Source of the DNA: Cryptomeria japonica
Lineage: Eukaryota > Streptophyta > Pinopsida > Cupressales > Cupressaceae
Direction of reading: 5' to 3'
Assembly: GCF_030272615.1 (NCBI RefSeq)
Contig: NC_081413.1
Location: 560,645,445-560,709,444 of the forward strand
DNA: 64,000 nt
Below, piece after piece: positions 11,621 to 23,063 of the stretch (within the stretch, counting starts at the first letter, position 1; each line of letters starts with the position of its first letter). The position numbers and the translations under genes are program-made. The notes below the pieces were generated by a model. That model did no database searches, was not told the origin of the DNA, and was given only the letters and a program-made list of their open reading frames with translations.

Positions 11621-12610
11621 GTGTTAGCTCCATGCGATGCAGATGTACTAACACATATATATCCATATAATGAATAGCTAATGTGTACATTGCATTTACA
11701 TATAGTGACTAGCCCACACAATAGTCATGTATACATAAAGTGAATGATTTAGACATCATTTCAATTATAATCTAAGGGTGAGGAAAATGATACAATGAGG
11801 AAAAGGTCTGTGATACAAGCTACAACAAGAAAGCCATATTTAAGAATAGTGAGAAGACTGGGTTAACAATCTAACCAAAATTTCAAAGTTTAAGTTACAA
11901 GAAGAGAACCATAATTAAAATAGTGAGCTATTCATGCTTTGATAACAAATGCATTCCAATAAAGTGTTAGCTCCATGCCAATATTAATGCACTAACACAC
12001 ATATATCCAAATAATGAGTATCCCATGTGTACATTGCATTTACATATAGTGACTAGCCCACACAATAGTCATATATACATAAAGTAACTAACTTAAAAAA
12101 CATTTCAATTATAATCTAAGTTGAGAAAAAGGGTAGGGTAAGGAAAAGGGGCGTAATCCAAGTTACAACAAGAGAACCATAATTAAAAATAATGAGTCAT
12201 CAACAAGAATATAAAAGTTTGAGTTACAACAAAAGAACTATAATTAAAAACATTGAGCTAGACATGGTATGCTGGAAAATGCCTTCCAATCAAGTGTTTT
12301 CTCCATGCCATTATCAATGCACTAACACACATAAATCCATATAATTAATAGCTCATGTGTACATTGTATTTACATATAGTGGCTAGCCCACACACAGACA
12401 TGCATACATAAAGTGAATGACTTAAACAACATTTCAATTATAATATTAGGGTGAGGAAAAGGGCCATGATCCAAGTTATAAAAAGAGAATCATAATTAAA
12501 AATAGTGAGAATCATAATCAAAATTTGAGTTTCAACAAGAGAACCATAATTAAAAATAGTAAGTCAAGAAGGGATCACAATCAACCATCAACCAGAGTAT
12601 CAAGGTTTAA
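11621..12610. repeat. Tandem array of about three units of roughly 330-340 bp
   Basis: Units start at the words GTGTTAGCTCCATGC (11621), GTGTTAGCTCCATGC (11964) and GTGTTTTCTCCATGC (12293), giving periods of 343 and 329 bp. Each contains ACTAACACA..ATATATCCA, then TGTGTACATTG, then TTACATATAGTG.CTAGCCC, then GAGAACCATAATTAAA. The spacing is satellite-like but only about three copies are present, with visible divergence. Confidence 0.85.
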
Positions 12611-13025
12611 ACTAAAACTACCAAAGAAAAAAAAGTTTCATTAACAAAACAAATACATTTTATTAACAAACTTTTAATCATTATAGTGATTCTATTCAAT
12701 AAACAACTAAATTTTAGAAAATCATATGATAAAAGTTCCAATCATATACACTCAACCATTTTTGAAGATGAAAAGTAAGAGAACCCTAATTAAAAATAGT
12801 AAATGAGATAGGGTTCATGACTTTTTATCAACCAAAGAATGAAAGCTCAAATTAAAACAACAGAACCATAATTAAGTCAAGTATCACAACCAATCATTAA
12901 CTAGAGTATAAAAGTTTAAAGTGAAACTACCAAAATAGAATGAGTTATGTTAACAAAATAAAAATTCTATTACAATTATCTTCAATATAAAACTAAATTA
13001 AGAAAATTCATATGATAAAAAATTA
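12555..13025. repeat. Second degenerate tandem repeat (unit about 320 bp)
   Basis: AAGTCAAG..(G)ATCACAAYCAA..AT..ACYAGAGTATMAA at about 12560 recurs at about 12873. Both copies continue with TTTAAA.TRAAACTACCAAA and GTTAACAAAA. It overlaps the end of the preceding array and shares its ACCATAATTAA words, so the two may derive from one older array. Confidence 0.6.
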
Positions 13026-13029
13026 AATC

Positions 13030-13472
13030 ATATCTGACAGGAATGTAGATGCCAATGCAGTAGGCCATGCTGTCATGGAGGTGCAAGAGGAGTAGGTGAT
13101 CATATTGGGTGCATTCTTCAATCCTGCATGCTTCCTCTAGTTGTGGTCAAAGAAGGAAAATTTTATGGGCAATGCTTGGGATGTATTTCGTATAGGGGTC
13201 TCCACTGGAGAATTGAGCCCATTTTGAAGGATGATGAATGAAGATCTGGTCAGACAACAATATTGAGAAGGTGGCAACTTTGGGTGATTACATTGCAACT
13301 ATTCTGAGGCTTGTGTAGTGGCATTGGCTATGATTGGATGATGACTGTTTATTGTTTTTATTGTTTGGGCCATATCCTTTTGGGGTCTAGTGCAAATGTA
13401 ATACTATTTATTATCAATATAGGGCGCTATCCCCATAATAGATAGCACTTATCTTAAAAAAAAATAAAAAAA
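13030..13472 (+). mobile_element. Probable 3' end of a LINE (5'-truncated)
   Basis: This segment is GC-richer than its surroundings. It ends with GTTTGGGCCATATCC..TTTGGGGTCTAG, a short spacer and an A-rich tail (about 13455-13472), as plant LINE 3' UTRs do. No RT or RNase H motif is left. A target duplication was not found by eye. Confidence 0.45.
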
Positions 13473-13756
13473 ATTTAGAGATGAAGAACAAGAATATTAA
13501 AGTGTTTTTTATACATATATAAAAGCTAAGCAACTATCATTATTTTCAAATATAAAGTTATCTAATCAATATGTAAAAACCAACCTATAATATTAAACCT
13601 TCCATTGTTAAATATAACCAAGAATAATATATGGCTACAACTTTCTTATTCACTCACAACTTTTTATCAATAATTTAATCTCTAAATATAAATTTTATTT
13701 AAAATATTATTTTTTATTATTTTTAAGATCTATAATCTTGTTTATACATTTTAAGA

Positions 13757-14148
13757 TTACTAAGAAAGCAAATGGAAAATATACTATGAAGAAGTGGGAA
13801 AAAAATCTAATCTTTTCAATATTTCATTATTTTACAATTTATTCTTTCAATTCAAGACTGGTACATATCCTACTCTTTTCAGAACTGTATAGATTGAGAG
13901 TGTGCCAGAAAAATTTATATTTCTATTCATACCATAAACCCTAAATTAAATGTTGAATTAATTAAAACAAAATCAATTTAACACTTACAATTATTCAATT
14001 TGTAAGAACATATTTTAAAAGAAATCATTGAATTTTTAAAAAAATATTAAATATTTGTAAACTTTACCAAAACCTTTACAGAAATCATTAAATGTTATAC
14101 TAACAATGCTGGCCATTAAAAAATAGCCAGTAATCTTGACAACGAAAA
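13757..14148. repeat. Left part of a duplicated segment (copy 1); partner at 25716-26235
   Basis: It shares CTAATCTTTTCAATATTTCATTAT, then GTGTGYCA.A.AAATTTATATTTCT, then ACAGAAATCATTAAATGTTATA with 25716-26235, in the same order and orientation. Copy 2 has an extra insert of about 85 bp near 26110-26195. Similarity stops just past GGCCATTAAAAA, where the F-box gene region begins in copy 1. Confidence 0.75.
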
Positions 14149-14509
14149 ATAGTCTTTGAGGAGATTGCATATTGCAGGAAACAATCTACTATCTTTTATA
14201 AAATTGACCATTAAGAGAATAGAATGGTTATCCATATTTTGCTAACCTACCGCTAATATTCAAACAACTTGCAGCAATCAAACAATTTGACAGGCATAGA
14301 AAGCAATGGGAACGTGGATTTCATAAAATCAGATGGAAGTTTATTACTGTATGCATACATGCCCAATGGAAGCTTATTTAGATGGTAGATCCATCACGTC
14401 AAACTAATATCTTTTACTCTATTATTTAGTTTTTGATAAGTGAATCACGACCAACGTTTTTTTTGCTACTCACCTTTAATCGATGTCTTCGTTGGAACTT
14501 TAGAATATC

Positions 14510-15959
14510 CTAAACTCTGTAATGATCACACAAGTCACAAGTGTCTGTTGGATTCATTGGCCATCTTCCTGTGGCAGTGAACAACCTTGATTTTGAGATA
14601 TCCTTTTCCAAATCGATCAATTTGTTTCTCATGATTCTAGGGCAGCGTTTAGGAAGAAAAACCCTTGTTACACATAATGGACCATTTTTAAGAAGAAAAC
14701 CAAGAAAAATCACCGCCTGTCCACCCTTATCTGCCCCAATATGAGCATGCACCATCTTCAAATTTGGCAATGTCACCTCTGCTACTGAAATCTCACCTGA
14801 TATCATCTCCTGCATCAATCATGATGTGAGTTTATTCGTATATACAAGAATTTGAAAGATACAATGTTATTCCACAAATATAAAATGTCCAAAAGATAAT
14901 ATAGAAATATCATTCTCTACCAATCACTGATTGAGATTATTTAACTCCATACAAAATACTAACCTGGAAACACTGGCCATGTATTGTCAACTCTTCAAGC
15001 ATAGGAAAACTGTTAAGAACAGTAACACTGGGAATTCCTCGATTAACGGCATTGCCTGTATTGTAATTTTGAAGAACAATTTTTTTAACAGATTCCGCTC
15101 TTGAAATTCCTTGTAGTAATTTAAGCCCTGTGAATGGCCCATAATCCATAAGGCTGATTTCCATCAAGCGCGGGCAAGCTATCTCCAGAGATATATCAGG
15201 TCTTAGAATTCCTAGATTTAGGTACGTGAGATTGGAAGAACGTAAATTCAAGTTTTTCAACCCGAAACAACCGGAAATCATCAAATTTTGAAGATGTGGG
15301 CACAAGTCCATGAATCCTTCAAACATAGCATCATCCACATTCCAAATATCCACACAATAAATTGTTTTCAATGATCGCAAAATCCCAAAATTAGTGGGTA
15401 CCTTGGGAAAATCGATGTTATTCACTATTATGGTGGTGAGGTTGTCACACCTAAAAATAGAGTCCCCAAGCTCCGCGATGGAAGAAGCTTTAAACCTCGT
15501 CTTTCGATATCTACGAGTGATTTGTAGTTCCATGCGTTCCACCTGTTTTTCAGCTGCAAGACGAATCCAATTGTTCAGATCGACAGCCTTTGGATCATCC
15601 AAGGCAACTTGAAGACACAAATTGTGAAGACGAGCATCCAGGTGGAGCAGAGCATTGTTAATTATGGCCTGTATTTTGTCATCCTTTTGTTTCTCAAAAT
15701 CTTCGCTACAAAATTTGAGGATGGGTATTTTCCTCCACAAGAATCGCCATCTTTGCGAGAGTAGGGAAGACCGTACAACATCTCTGTAAGAAATCTTTGA
15801 CAAAATATGATTTAAAAGAACATCATCTGATAATGCAGATAACCTATCTGTTGCGGATGCTCTTACCATTAACCTTGTCCCTGCTGATGTCTTACTTTCT
15901 CTTAGCTTGTGTCTGCAATTACTATGCGGAATGGGGAAACTACAGAGAGCGCCCATCAT
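14510..15959 (-). CDS. F-box/LRR (FBD-type) protein, two exons
   Basis: Exon 1 is 15959-14964, the intron 14963-14810 (donor CAG|GTTAGT, acceptor TTGATGCAG|GAG, phase 0, 154 bp), and exon 2 14809-14510. The predicted product is 431 residues. An F-box occupies about residues 38-77 (DRLSALSDDVLLNHILSKI, then LLSQRWRFLWRKIP). A leucine-rich stretch follows (LRSLKTIYCVDIW, LCPHLQNLMISGC, LRSSNLTYLNLG, FPMLEELTIHGQCFQ). Exon 2 encodes an FBD-like tail (PNLKMVHAHIG, FLGFLLKNG). F-box proteins recruit targets to SCF ubiquitin ligases through SKP1; the target here cannot be inferred. Met31, just before the F-box, is an alternative start. There are no frame breaks, and length and order fit plant F-box/FBD/LRR proteins. 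This is the only gene in the window that looks intact and host-derived; expression cannot be judged. Confidence 0.85.
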
Positions 15960-16068
15960 GCAGAATGTGGAGTAACAAACCGCAGATTTATAATATCAAG
16001 ATTCAATCCAACATTTGTGCTGCGGAATATCACATATATAATAATACTAGCATGATCTCGAGAGAAAT

Positions 16069-16076
16069 CTATATAG
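16069..16076 (-). promoter_or_regulatory. Possible TATA box of the F-box gene
   Basis: The minus strand reads TCTATATAGATTT about 110 nt upstream of the first ATG at 15959, a normal distance in plants. It sits close to the breakpoint between the gene region and the duplicated flank. Confidence 0.4.
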
Positions 16077-16555
16077 AAGACTATCGATGGAGAAATTAAA
16101 TAAACCCTAATTTTTTTCATAATAGTAACATTAATTTGAATCGTAACTCTAACAATTATCCCCACTTTAACCATAATTGAATTTTAAATGATTTATCATT
16201 CATACGACCTAATCGTATCTATCACCGAATCCTAAGCTTTATTTCTATTATACTATATTTACATTAAAATTATAATACTATCTTATTATATTATAAGAGA
16301 TTTATGTTTAAATATATAATTTTACATTGTTATATTATAATATATTATATTAATTTTAATTCTAATCTAATTTTACCATAATCCCAAACTTAAATGAATA
16401 TTAATTGTAATTAAACTCTAACTTTAATCTTATTATAATTGAATCATACTTCTAGTTGAAAAGCAACACTAAACCTAACCCTAACCAAAATTGTACCAAA
16501 ATTGAACCGTGAGAGTAATGCTAAGTGAATAGTTACTCTAAAATCTAACCTTTAG
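16075..16555. repeat. Right part of the duplicated segment (copy 1); partner at 26236-26690
   Basis: AAATTAAATAAACC.TAATTTT.TTCATAATAG, then AACTCTAACAAT.ATCCC, then GAGTAATGCTAA.(G)GAATAGTTAC all recur in order at 26250-26680. The DNA is A/T-rich with no coding potential. Confidence 0.75.
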
Positions 16556-16740
16556 TTTTTTCCCTCTAGCTTGGTAGGGGTTTGGTAAGGTTGCAACTTA
16601 GTTTAGTGTTAGAGTTAGGTTTTAATTTGTGTATGATTTGTGTGTTTAATCTTGCTTAGTGTTTAATTAGGATTACGGTTCTTGTCTAATTTCATTTATT
16701 ACTCAAATAGGTTCATAATTAGGGTAAATTTGATTTAGTT

Positions 16741-16753
16741 AACATAATGTTAG
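16741..16753. repeat. Left target-site duplication of the retroposon
   Basis: AACATAATGTTAG, identical to 18199-18211. Confidence 0.85.
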
Positions 16754-18198
16754 GAATAACAATCACATCTGAGAATACTCTCAATATGGAGAGAGGCAGA
16801 GGAGGAGGTAGGGTTTCCTCTGCAGGCAGGGTTTCCTTTGTAGATTGCGATGATGGTGCCCATGACCGCCCACTGTTTGGTCGGGCCGCAGTTATGGAGG
16901 CTGTTGCGGTTGGGCTCCCATGGGTGTTTGGGTGTCAAAAGACCTGGTGTCTTTCTGCCCTTTGTAGCTTTTGTGGTGTCTGGGTTGTCACCAGATCTCC
17001 CTCCCCTAGTTTGTGTGTGATGGTCACGTCCCCTGCGGTTGGATTTAGTGATGCTTGGCTGGTGCTGGGTCGTGGGCTTCTTGGGTAATGCGGTGGGGTG
17101 TGCAGTAGGGGTGGAGGTCCTTCGTTGAGCCCTGCTCGTGATCTCACTGTTGACTGGTTCGAGGGTCATGGCCCTCAGTCTTTGGGGCTTTTGGGTTTTG
17201 TCCTAGGGGGGTGTGAGAGTCCTCCTCTATTCTGTTTGGATGGTGGGTGGCTTTCCTTTGGTTGGGTCTTTCTCTCATCTTGGAGAAGCCATATCAAGGT
17301 TTTTTGCAATGTTGCTGGTGTTGGTGTGGCTAGGGTTTGGCATTTCTGTTTTTGCTTTTGGTTCAACATAATGGCTACAACTCTTGCGAAGATGCTCATG
17401 GAGATGCTTGGTGGCAGAGTCTTTGCGCTCTCTTGGTGCGAGAAGGAGGTAGTGCGGGAAGAGCTTCTATTGATCATTTCCTTTTTGTGTTTGTGTCCTC
17501 TCCTCTCTCTGTTTTTTTCCTCTCATTTCCAGGGGATTTATGGGCTTCTCGACCTTTCCTATCTTTGTTTGTCTGAGGTGATCCTGTCTCCTATGGAGGT
17601 GGAGATTAGGCTATCATTTCACCTTCTATCCTATTCTATTGAGGTGGACATCTTTCCTATTGAGGTGGGGAGATGGTTGGAAGAGGCTATCTAATTGCTT
17701 CTGCTGTTCAAGCTGCTAGTGGATATTATTGTCTGTTTGGTTATGGGAGCCTTGTTTTTCTCTTAGGTAAGCTAGATGCTGGTAGTTTTCAAGGGCCTAG
17801 CCTAGCCTGTTGTTGTCCCTATTTTTTGTTAAGGGTTGGTTTTGAGTCTGGTGACTTGTTTTCTTTGTTGAAGGTTAAGGGATCTTGGGAAAACCCTATG
17901 ATGGTTTTGGTTTCTAGTTCAAAGCCTAGATTAAAGGTTAGGGGAGCCTTTCAAAACCCTTTGTGTCCAGATTGGGTATGTGTGGTCAATTATTGTAATC
18001 TAGAATTTTTGATGGAGGTTATGGGTGTTTGGATCCACCCATGGTTGCAATTGCAGGTTAAGGGTTTTTCTTTTCTAGATCTGGTATGCCTGTTGGTCTT
18101 ATATGTTTACTCTTTTTAGTAGCTTTGGGTTTCGGGTCCCTTCAAAACATGTTGTATGGCATTTCTGGTCTTTTTAAAACTTGTTTTCCTTAATAAAA
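16754..18198 (+). mobile_element. LINE-like retroposon of an unrecognised family, with 13-bp target duplication
   Basis: The segment lies between two perfect copies of AACATAATGTTAG (16741-16753 and 18199-18211) and ends TTCCTTAATAAAA, as expected for insertion by target-primed reverse transcription. It is strikingly GC-rich in AT-rich surroundings. Frames of 100-200 codons run through it (16747-17088, 17098-17694, 17673-18119), but none matches RT, endonuclease or RNase H. Pieces reading like IEV repeats come from CTATTGAGGTGG-type short repeats at about 17590-17675. A related copy lies inverted at about 20.55-21.78 kb. It may be a 5'-truncated LINE tail or a non-autonomous retroposon mobilised by LINE enzymes. 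Confidence 0.75.
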
Positions 18199-18211
18199 AA
18201 CATAATGTTAG
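18199..18211. repeat. Right target-site duplication of the retroposon
   Basis: AACATAATGTTAG, directly after the A-rich 3' end of the insert. Confidence 0.85.
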
Positions 18212-20550
18212 CATTAAATTTTAGATCCACTTAAAATATGTAATATATTATACTATAATTATAATATAATGTTATATTTATATTTATAATATTATGCTAT
18301 TGTAGTCTCATAAATTGTACACCTTTAATTAGAGTTGTCTAGTTCCATGGTTAGTTTATGTTTATGGCTAGATTTAATTGGTTTAGGATCTGGGTTCAAT
18401 ATTGCTTAGTGTTTAATTAACATTAGGGTTCTTATCCAATTTCACTTACTATTCAAATAGGTTCACACTTAGGGTTAAATTTGGTTTATATTCAATTGGG
18501 TTTAGGTTTAGGGTTCAACTTGGCTAAATGTTCAATTCGATATAAGGTTAGCTTTCAATTAGATTTAATGTTAAGTTAGCATTGATTTTGGTTTATTAAT
18601 AGGGTTATGGTTTAATTAGGTGTGTCGTTTCATTAGGTTTAGTTTAGAATGGGGGTTCAATTAAGTTTAGGTCAATTAGGTTTAACTTTAGGGTTTAGGT
18701 TTATGATTGTATATATTGTTTCACAAATTCGAGAGCTTATTTTTAATGCATTGACATAGATGTTCTTCCATGTTTAAGTTAGTTTTGCATGAATCATTCA
18801 TTTAATTAGATTGTATGATTCATTTGAATAATATATGTTTGCTATTTTTATTTGTTTAAAAAAATATAATAGAAACAACATAATTTTTAAAAACTCAAAT
18901 TGTTTTATTTATTTTATGGATGGCAAAAGTTCATCAATGTCTAACCAACTTTTATGTACTAATCTTGAAACTGAATAAAAATTATGCATTCAAATCATTT
19001 GTTTTAATGTAGTTATGCTTGAATCATTTATTTAATTTATTTAGTTGTTTATATAGAGTTTAATTACTTTTGAATATGGGTAAGTGTTAATGTTAGTGTT
19101 AGGATTATGATTATAATTGTAATTCAATTAATTTGAAATTGAACCCTAATTAAAATTATTGAAATAATCTCTTATTAAATATAAAATTATTTTTTGAAGT
19201 AATGAATCATAACATTAAGGTTATATTATAACCCTTCAACAGTTTTGAACCCTAATTATCTAGATTTATCATTCTTAAATTAGGGTTGTAAAATTAAACT
19301 AAATTTAATTTTTTTAAGAAAACATGAAATTGATGTTTTGGTAATGTTTAAATGAATTAACAATTAGTTTTAAAATAAAGTAAAAACTAAAAACTTGTTA
19401 GAAATGCAACCTTTCTATTTTATTTTGCATGCAAATAATTTCATATTTCAAATTTAATTTAAATTAAAATTTAAACGAATCAATAATTAGTTAGAATAAA
19501 TTAAAAACCAAAATTAATATATAATTTTTTTTTTCTATATTTTAAAAAATCATTAAATTTGAGTTGTATCAATATTTAAATGAATCAACACATATTTTTT
19601 AATAAATAATTAAATTTGAGTTGTATTAATGTTTAGTTGAATCAATAAGTAGTTGAAATAAATTAAAAACCAAAATCTAAATATAAATGAAATTTTCTAT
19701 TATTTTTTCCTTTTTTAATACAAATCATTATAAAATCTATAAAATATCTATTGTAAGTTGTTAAATAATTAATTTAATTAGAATAATTATCAACAATTAT
19801 TAATTATAATTACTTTTGAATAGAAAAAAATGATAAAAATTAATATTAAGATTATAATTATAATTTAAAATTTAATTTAATATGTTAACTTTGATTAAAA
19901 TTATACATTATACATTATTTCCATCGATGTCAAAGTTACAATCCTATTTTTAAGTGAGGCAAAACAACCTAGATAGAAAAACTTTTTGAACAAAACCAAA
20001 AACAAAACCAAAGTAAATTCTCTTTAAACCTTTTTTGGGTGAAATAATAATATAATAGAAAATTGAAAATAAATTTTGTTAGTAGTGATCAATTCTCAAA
20101 TCTGAAATTTATTGTGCTCGATTTTCTTTAAATTTTATTGGGCTCTTAGAAAGTTAGAGAAGGGAAATGGGACCACTAGAATTTTCCCGAGATGGGAAAT
20201 GGTGGGCCATTTTTCTTGTTTTTGTTTGTATGCACAAAAGTACCCAAGGGTGTTCCATTTTTCTTTTTTCTGTGTATAGCTACCATAACTTGGCAACATG
20301 CTTTCATGGACACATTATAAAGAAATTGGGTTGATAGACCCGGTCTTCTTCTTTTTTTCAGGCCCGCCACGCCAACCTTATGGGATGAACTGCACATTCA
20401 ATCAATTTATAATATATATTTATATTTCTATGGAAGTCAAGTAATTAAATAAAGAAATTAAAAATATTCTTACAAAAATGAAATAAATTTGACTAAAAAG
20501 AAAATAAATTGAAATCCTTAATACTTATGCTTGTGGATTTATACTTCCTC
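18212..20550. other. AT-rich DNA with degenerate TTTAGGGTTTAGG-like repeats; no gene seen
   Basis: From about 18400 to 18720 the plus strand is dominated by variants of GGTTTAGGGTTCAATTA, mixing telomere-like (TTTAGGG) and GGTTCAATT words. 18402-18500 resembles 16650-16745 (GCTTAGTGTTTAATTA, CAAATAGGTTCA), so this background repeat is older than the retroposon at 16754. From 18750 to 20100 the DNA is A/T-rich with no structure I recognise. A more G/C-rich piece at 20160-20400 has no recognisable content. Confidence 0.5.
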
Positions 20551-20552
20551 TT

Positions 20553-21780
20553 CTTTTTGTTGTCCCCTCAAAACCTTACAACACGTTTTGAAGGGACCTC
20601 AAACCCTCATATTTTACACAGATATGAAACCCAATAAGATACATCTTTAGAAAAATAGCAACCCAGAAAAACCAATGAAAATCTAGCTGAAAAAGAAAGT
20701 TGAAGCCATTCAACAGAAAACTAAAACAAGAAAATAAGATACCAGGGGTTTTTCTAGGCATTGATAACCTGAGCATTGAGTTTGAGCAACGATAGGGAAA
20801 CCACAATCGTGAGATTCTTGATGATAAGCATATAGGCACAATTTGGAACCAAAGGGTTTTGAAAGGCTCCCCAAACCTTCATATTGAGTTTTGATTTGTC
20901 TCCCCAAACCAACAAGTTGAACCCAATAGACACAATCCAACTAGAAGTTAGAATCCAACCAACATAACTCCTTGCCACTTCAATATGAGGGAGACCCACC
21001 TCAATAGGAGCTGAAGGGAAACTGACCTCAAGCTGAACCAACCAAACACCATTCAACCCCACCAAGAAGCACCTTCCATCTTCTTTAGCAAAAACCATCT
21101 CCACCTCAATAGAAGATAGCTCCACCTCAATAGGACTATCCAAAGAAGACCAAAGTTGCTAAAATAGAAAAACAAACCAACCCAGCCAAGAAATCTCCAC
21201 CTCAATATGAGAGAACAAAGCTCAGTTAATAGAAAGGGTAAATGAATCCCCTTTTGAATCCATACCAATAGGAAGAGCCCACCTCCATGGGCCATTGAGT
21301 AGAGCCTTTACTTCCCCTCCAACAAGAAAAGTTGAGAAAGAATAGAAAGGAGGGATATAGATGGTAGAATGGGGACAACCAAATCTTGAAAAATGTAGAG
21401 GAGAGATAGGGGAATCCACCCCTAAAGAGAGAACCAAAGGAAAAAAAGGGAGGTATCCTAGATCCACCTCAACTACATTTCCATCAGCCTCAACCACGTC
21501 TACAGAACCAACAACATATTTACTGCCTCAAACCCAAACCCTTGATCCTCCTCTACAAGCATGCATGCATTGAATACAACCCTTGTACATCTTCAAACCT
21601 TTGCAGACAATCCATTGTGCAAAGACAAAAAAAAAGACAATGGCATCCATCAAGAAGGGGTGGGGGTCTCTCACATCCTTATTAGATTCATCTTTCACTC
21701 CCTCAACAGTAGAGCATCCAAATTTGCACCCACCACACCCACATCTCTCACAACTCCCATTGTACACTCCTTTGCACACC
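20553..21780 (-). mobile_element. Second copy of the unrecognised retroposon family (inverted, diverged)
   Basis: On the minus strand it shares GGGGAGCCTTTCAAAACCCT, the IEV-type short repeats (SPIEVEL, SSIEVEM, APIEVGL) and the terminal GTCCCTTCAAAAC.TGTTGTA with the copy at 16754-18198. The frames are short and have no known domain. The 5' portion (21300-21780) could not be aligned by eye and may be a different sequence. No clear target duplication was seen. Confidence 0.55.
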
Positions 21781-22548
21781 ACCCCTTTCTAGAAAAACCT
21801 CATTTTTATTTAACTTTATGTATCTATTATCTAAAACATTTCAATTAATTTGTATAGTGCAGTACTATTTTGTGGGTCTTTTATTTATACAATACTTATG
21901 TTGTGACACAATAATTTGAGAACAAAATTGAGTGCAATGTGAACATAAACATTCACGAATAATGGAGTCATCTATTTTCTTTTTGTATTAAGTAGTGTGG
22001 TGCTATTAACTTTAAAAATTTATGTTGATTTTCTAAACATCTTGTAATGATACTAAATAACAGAGAAAAAAGAAATTTGAAATACAAATTTTTAAATGAG
22101 ACAATGAAAAGTAGATCACACTTATAGACAATCTCTAGTGGTAGTCTCCAAATGCAAGTATTCAATAATCAAGAATATTGTTCAAAAACAAACTTCTTTA
22201 CAAGAAAAATGGGCATCCATCAAAATACAATTACAATATTATTTGAACATATTACCACAACCACATTGAAAGACATGCATGCAAAATTTAGTTACAAGAT
22301 TCTCATTACTTTCCAAATTATCTTTCCTATTTGTCATTGCCAATTAACAGTGAGTGCATCGATTAAAGCATTGTTTTCTATTTCTATTTAGAGTAAAGTG
22401 ACATAATTAATACTAATCATTACCAATGTCAAAGTCACTTTTTATGGTTCATTGAAGCTGCAAATATTGCCATAAATTCCAAACTAATTTATCTTATAAA
22501 TAAACATCTCGAAGTCATACTTTTTTCCTATGTAACTCTCTTTAGGTA
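21781..22548. other. AT-rich intergenic DNA, no gene seen
   Basis: No recognisable coding sequence. A TATAAATA word at about 22495 precedes the small frame at 22549. Confidence 0.4.
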
Positions 22549-22830
22549 ATGGCTAATGTTCTAAGTAATTTTGTTTTTATCAGTGTAGTTTTGATTATCC
22601 TTTTTACAAATCCATGCAAAATCAATATCATAAGCTATTTGCTACCTACCAAAAACCAATACAACCACCATTATCAAATAATTCAAAGAGATATTATAAT
22701 TAGATGGACACACCAAAAAGAGCATGCATCTAATAGATTCAACACAAGAAATCATCGTAATATTTTTGCATTATCTTTGGTTGTTCATGATTTAGCTTTT
22801 TGCATGAACTCCTTTCCATTGGTTTTCTAA
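22549..22830 (+). CDS. Small hypothetical protein with signal-peptide-like start (doubtful)
   Basis: A 93-codon frame whose first 20-odd residues (MANVLSNFVFISVVLIILFT) look like a secretion signal, followed by a hydrophilic His/Asn/Gln/Arg-rich body. A TATAAATA word lies about 50 nt before the ATG, close for a plant promoter plus leader. The body matches no peptide-hormone or defence-peptide family I know, and it lacks a cysteine pattern. In AT-rich DNA such frames arise by chance, so I rate it as a candidate only. Confidence 0.2.
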   Translation: MANVLSNFVFISVVLIILFTNPCKINIISYLLPTKNQYNHHYQIIQRDIIIRWTHQKEHASNRFNTRNHRNIFALSLVVHDLAFCMNSFPLVF

Positions 22831-23060
22831 CCAATAAATTGTTTCATTAATAGCTTATGTTTTGAAAGTTTACTATTGGTTTTAGAGTTCCTGCCCTACC
22901 AATATCTATATTATGATGCTTTGAATGTTTCATTTGAGCTTAGGATTACCTTTTTATCCAATATTTAATAGTTTATACTATTGGATGGTTCATGTTAATT
23001 TTTCAGTAAATTGTACACCCTTGCTAGGGTGGTACAATTCTATGCTTAGTTTAGCAACCA
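22831..23060. other. Background repeat DNA
   Basis: AAATTGTACACC followed by a diverged TATGCTTAGTTTA resembles 18310-18360. It belongs to the same AT-rich background family and ends where the LTR-like segment starts. Confidence 0.35.
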
Positions 23061-23063
23061 TAT

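Noticed and set aside
11621-13025. CRISPR-like array
   Set aside because: The units are about 330 bp and diverged, without short palindromic repeats and spacers, in a plant genome.
15394-16099. Plus-strand frames overlapping the F-box gene
   Set aside because: Antisense shadows of the F-box coding sequence.
17098-17694. 198-codon frame in the retroposon as a host gene
   Set aside because: It lies within a target-duplicated retroposon, is composed of Ser/Leu/Phe/Gly-rich sequence from GT-rich repeats, and does not stay open in the second copy.
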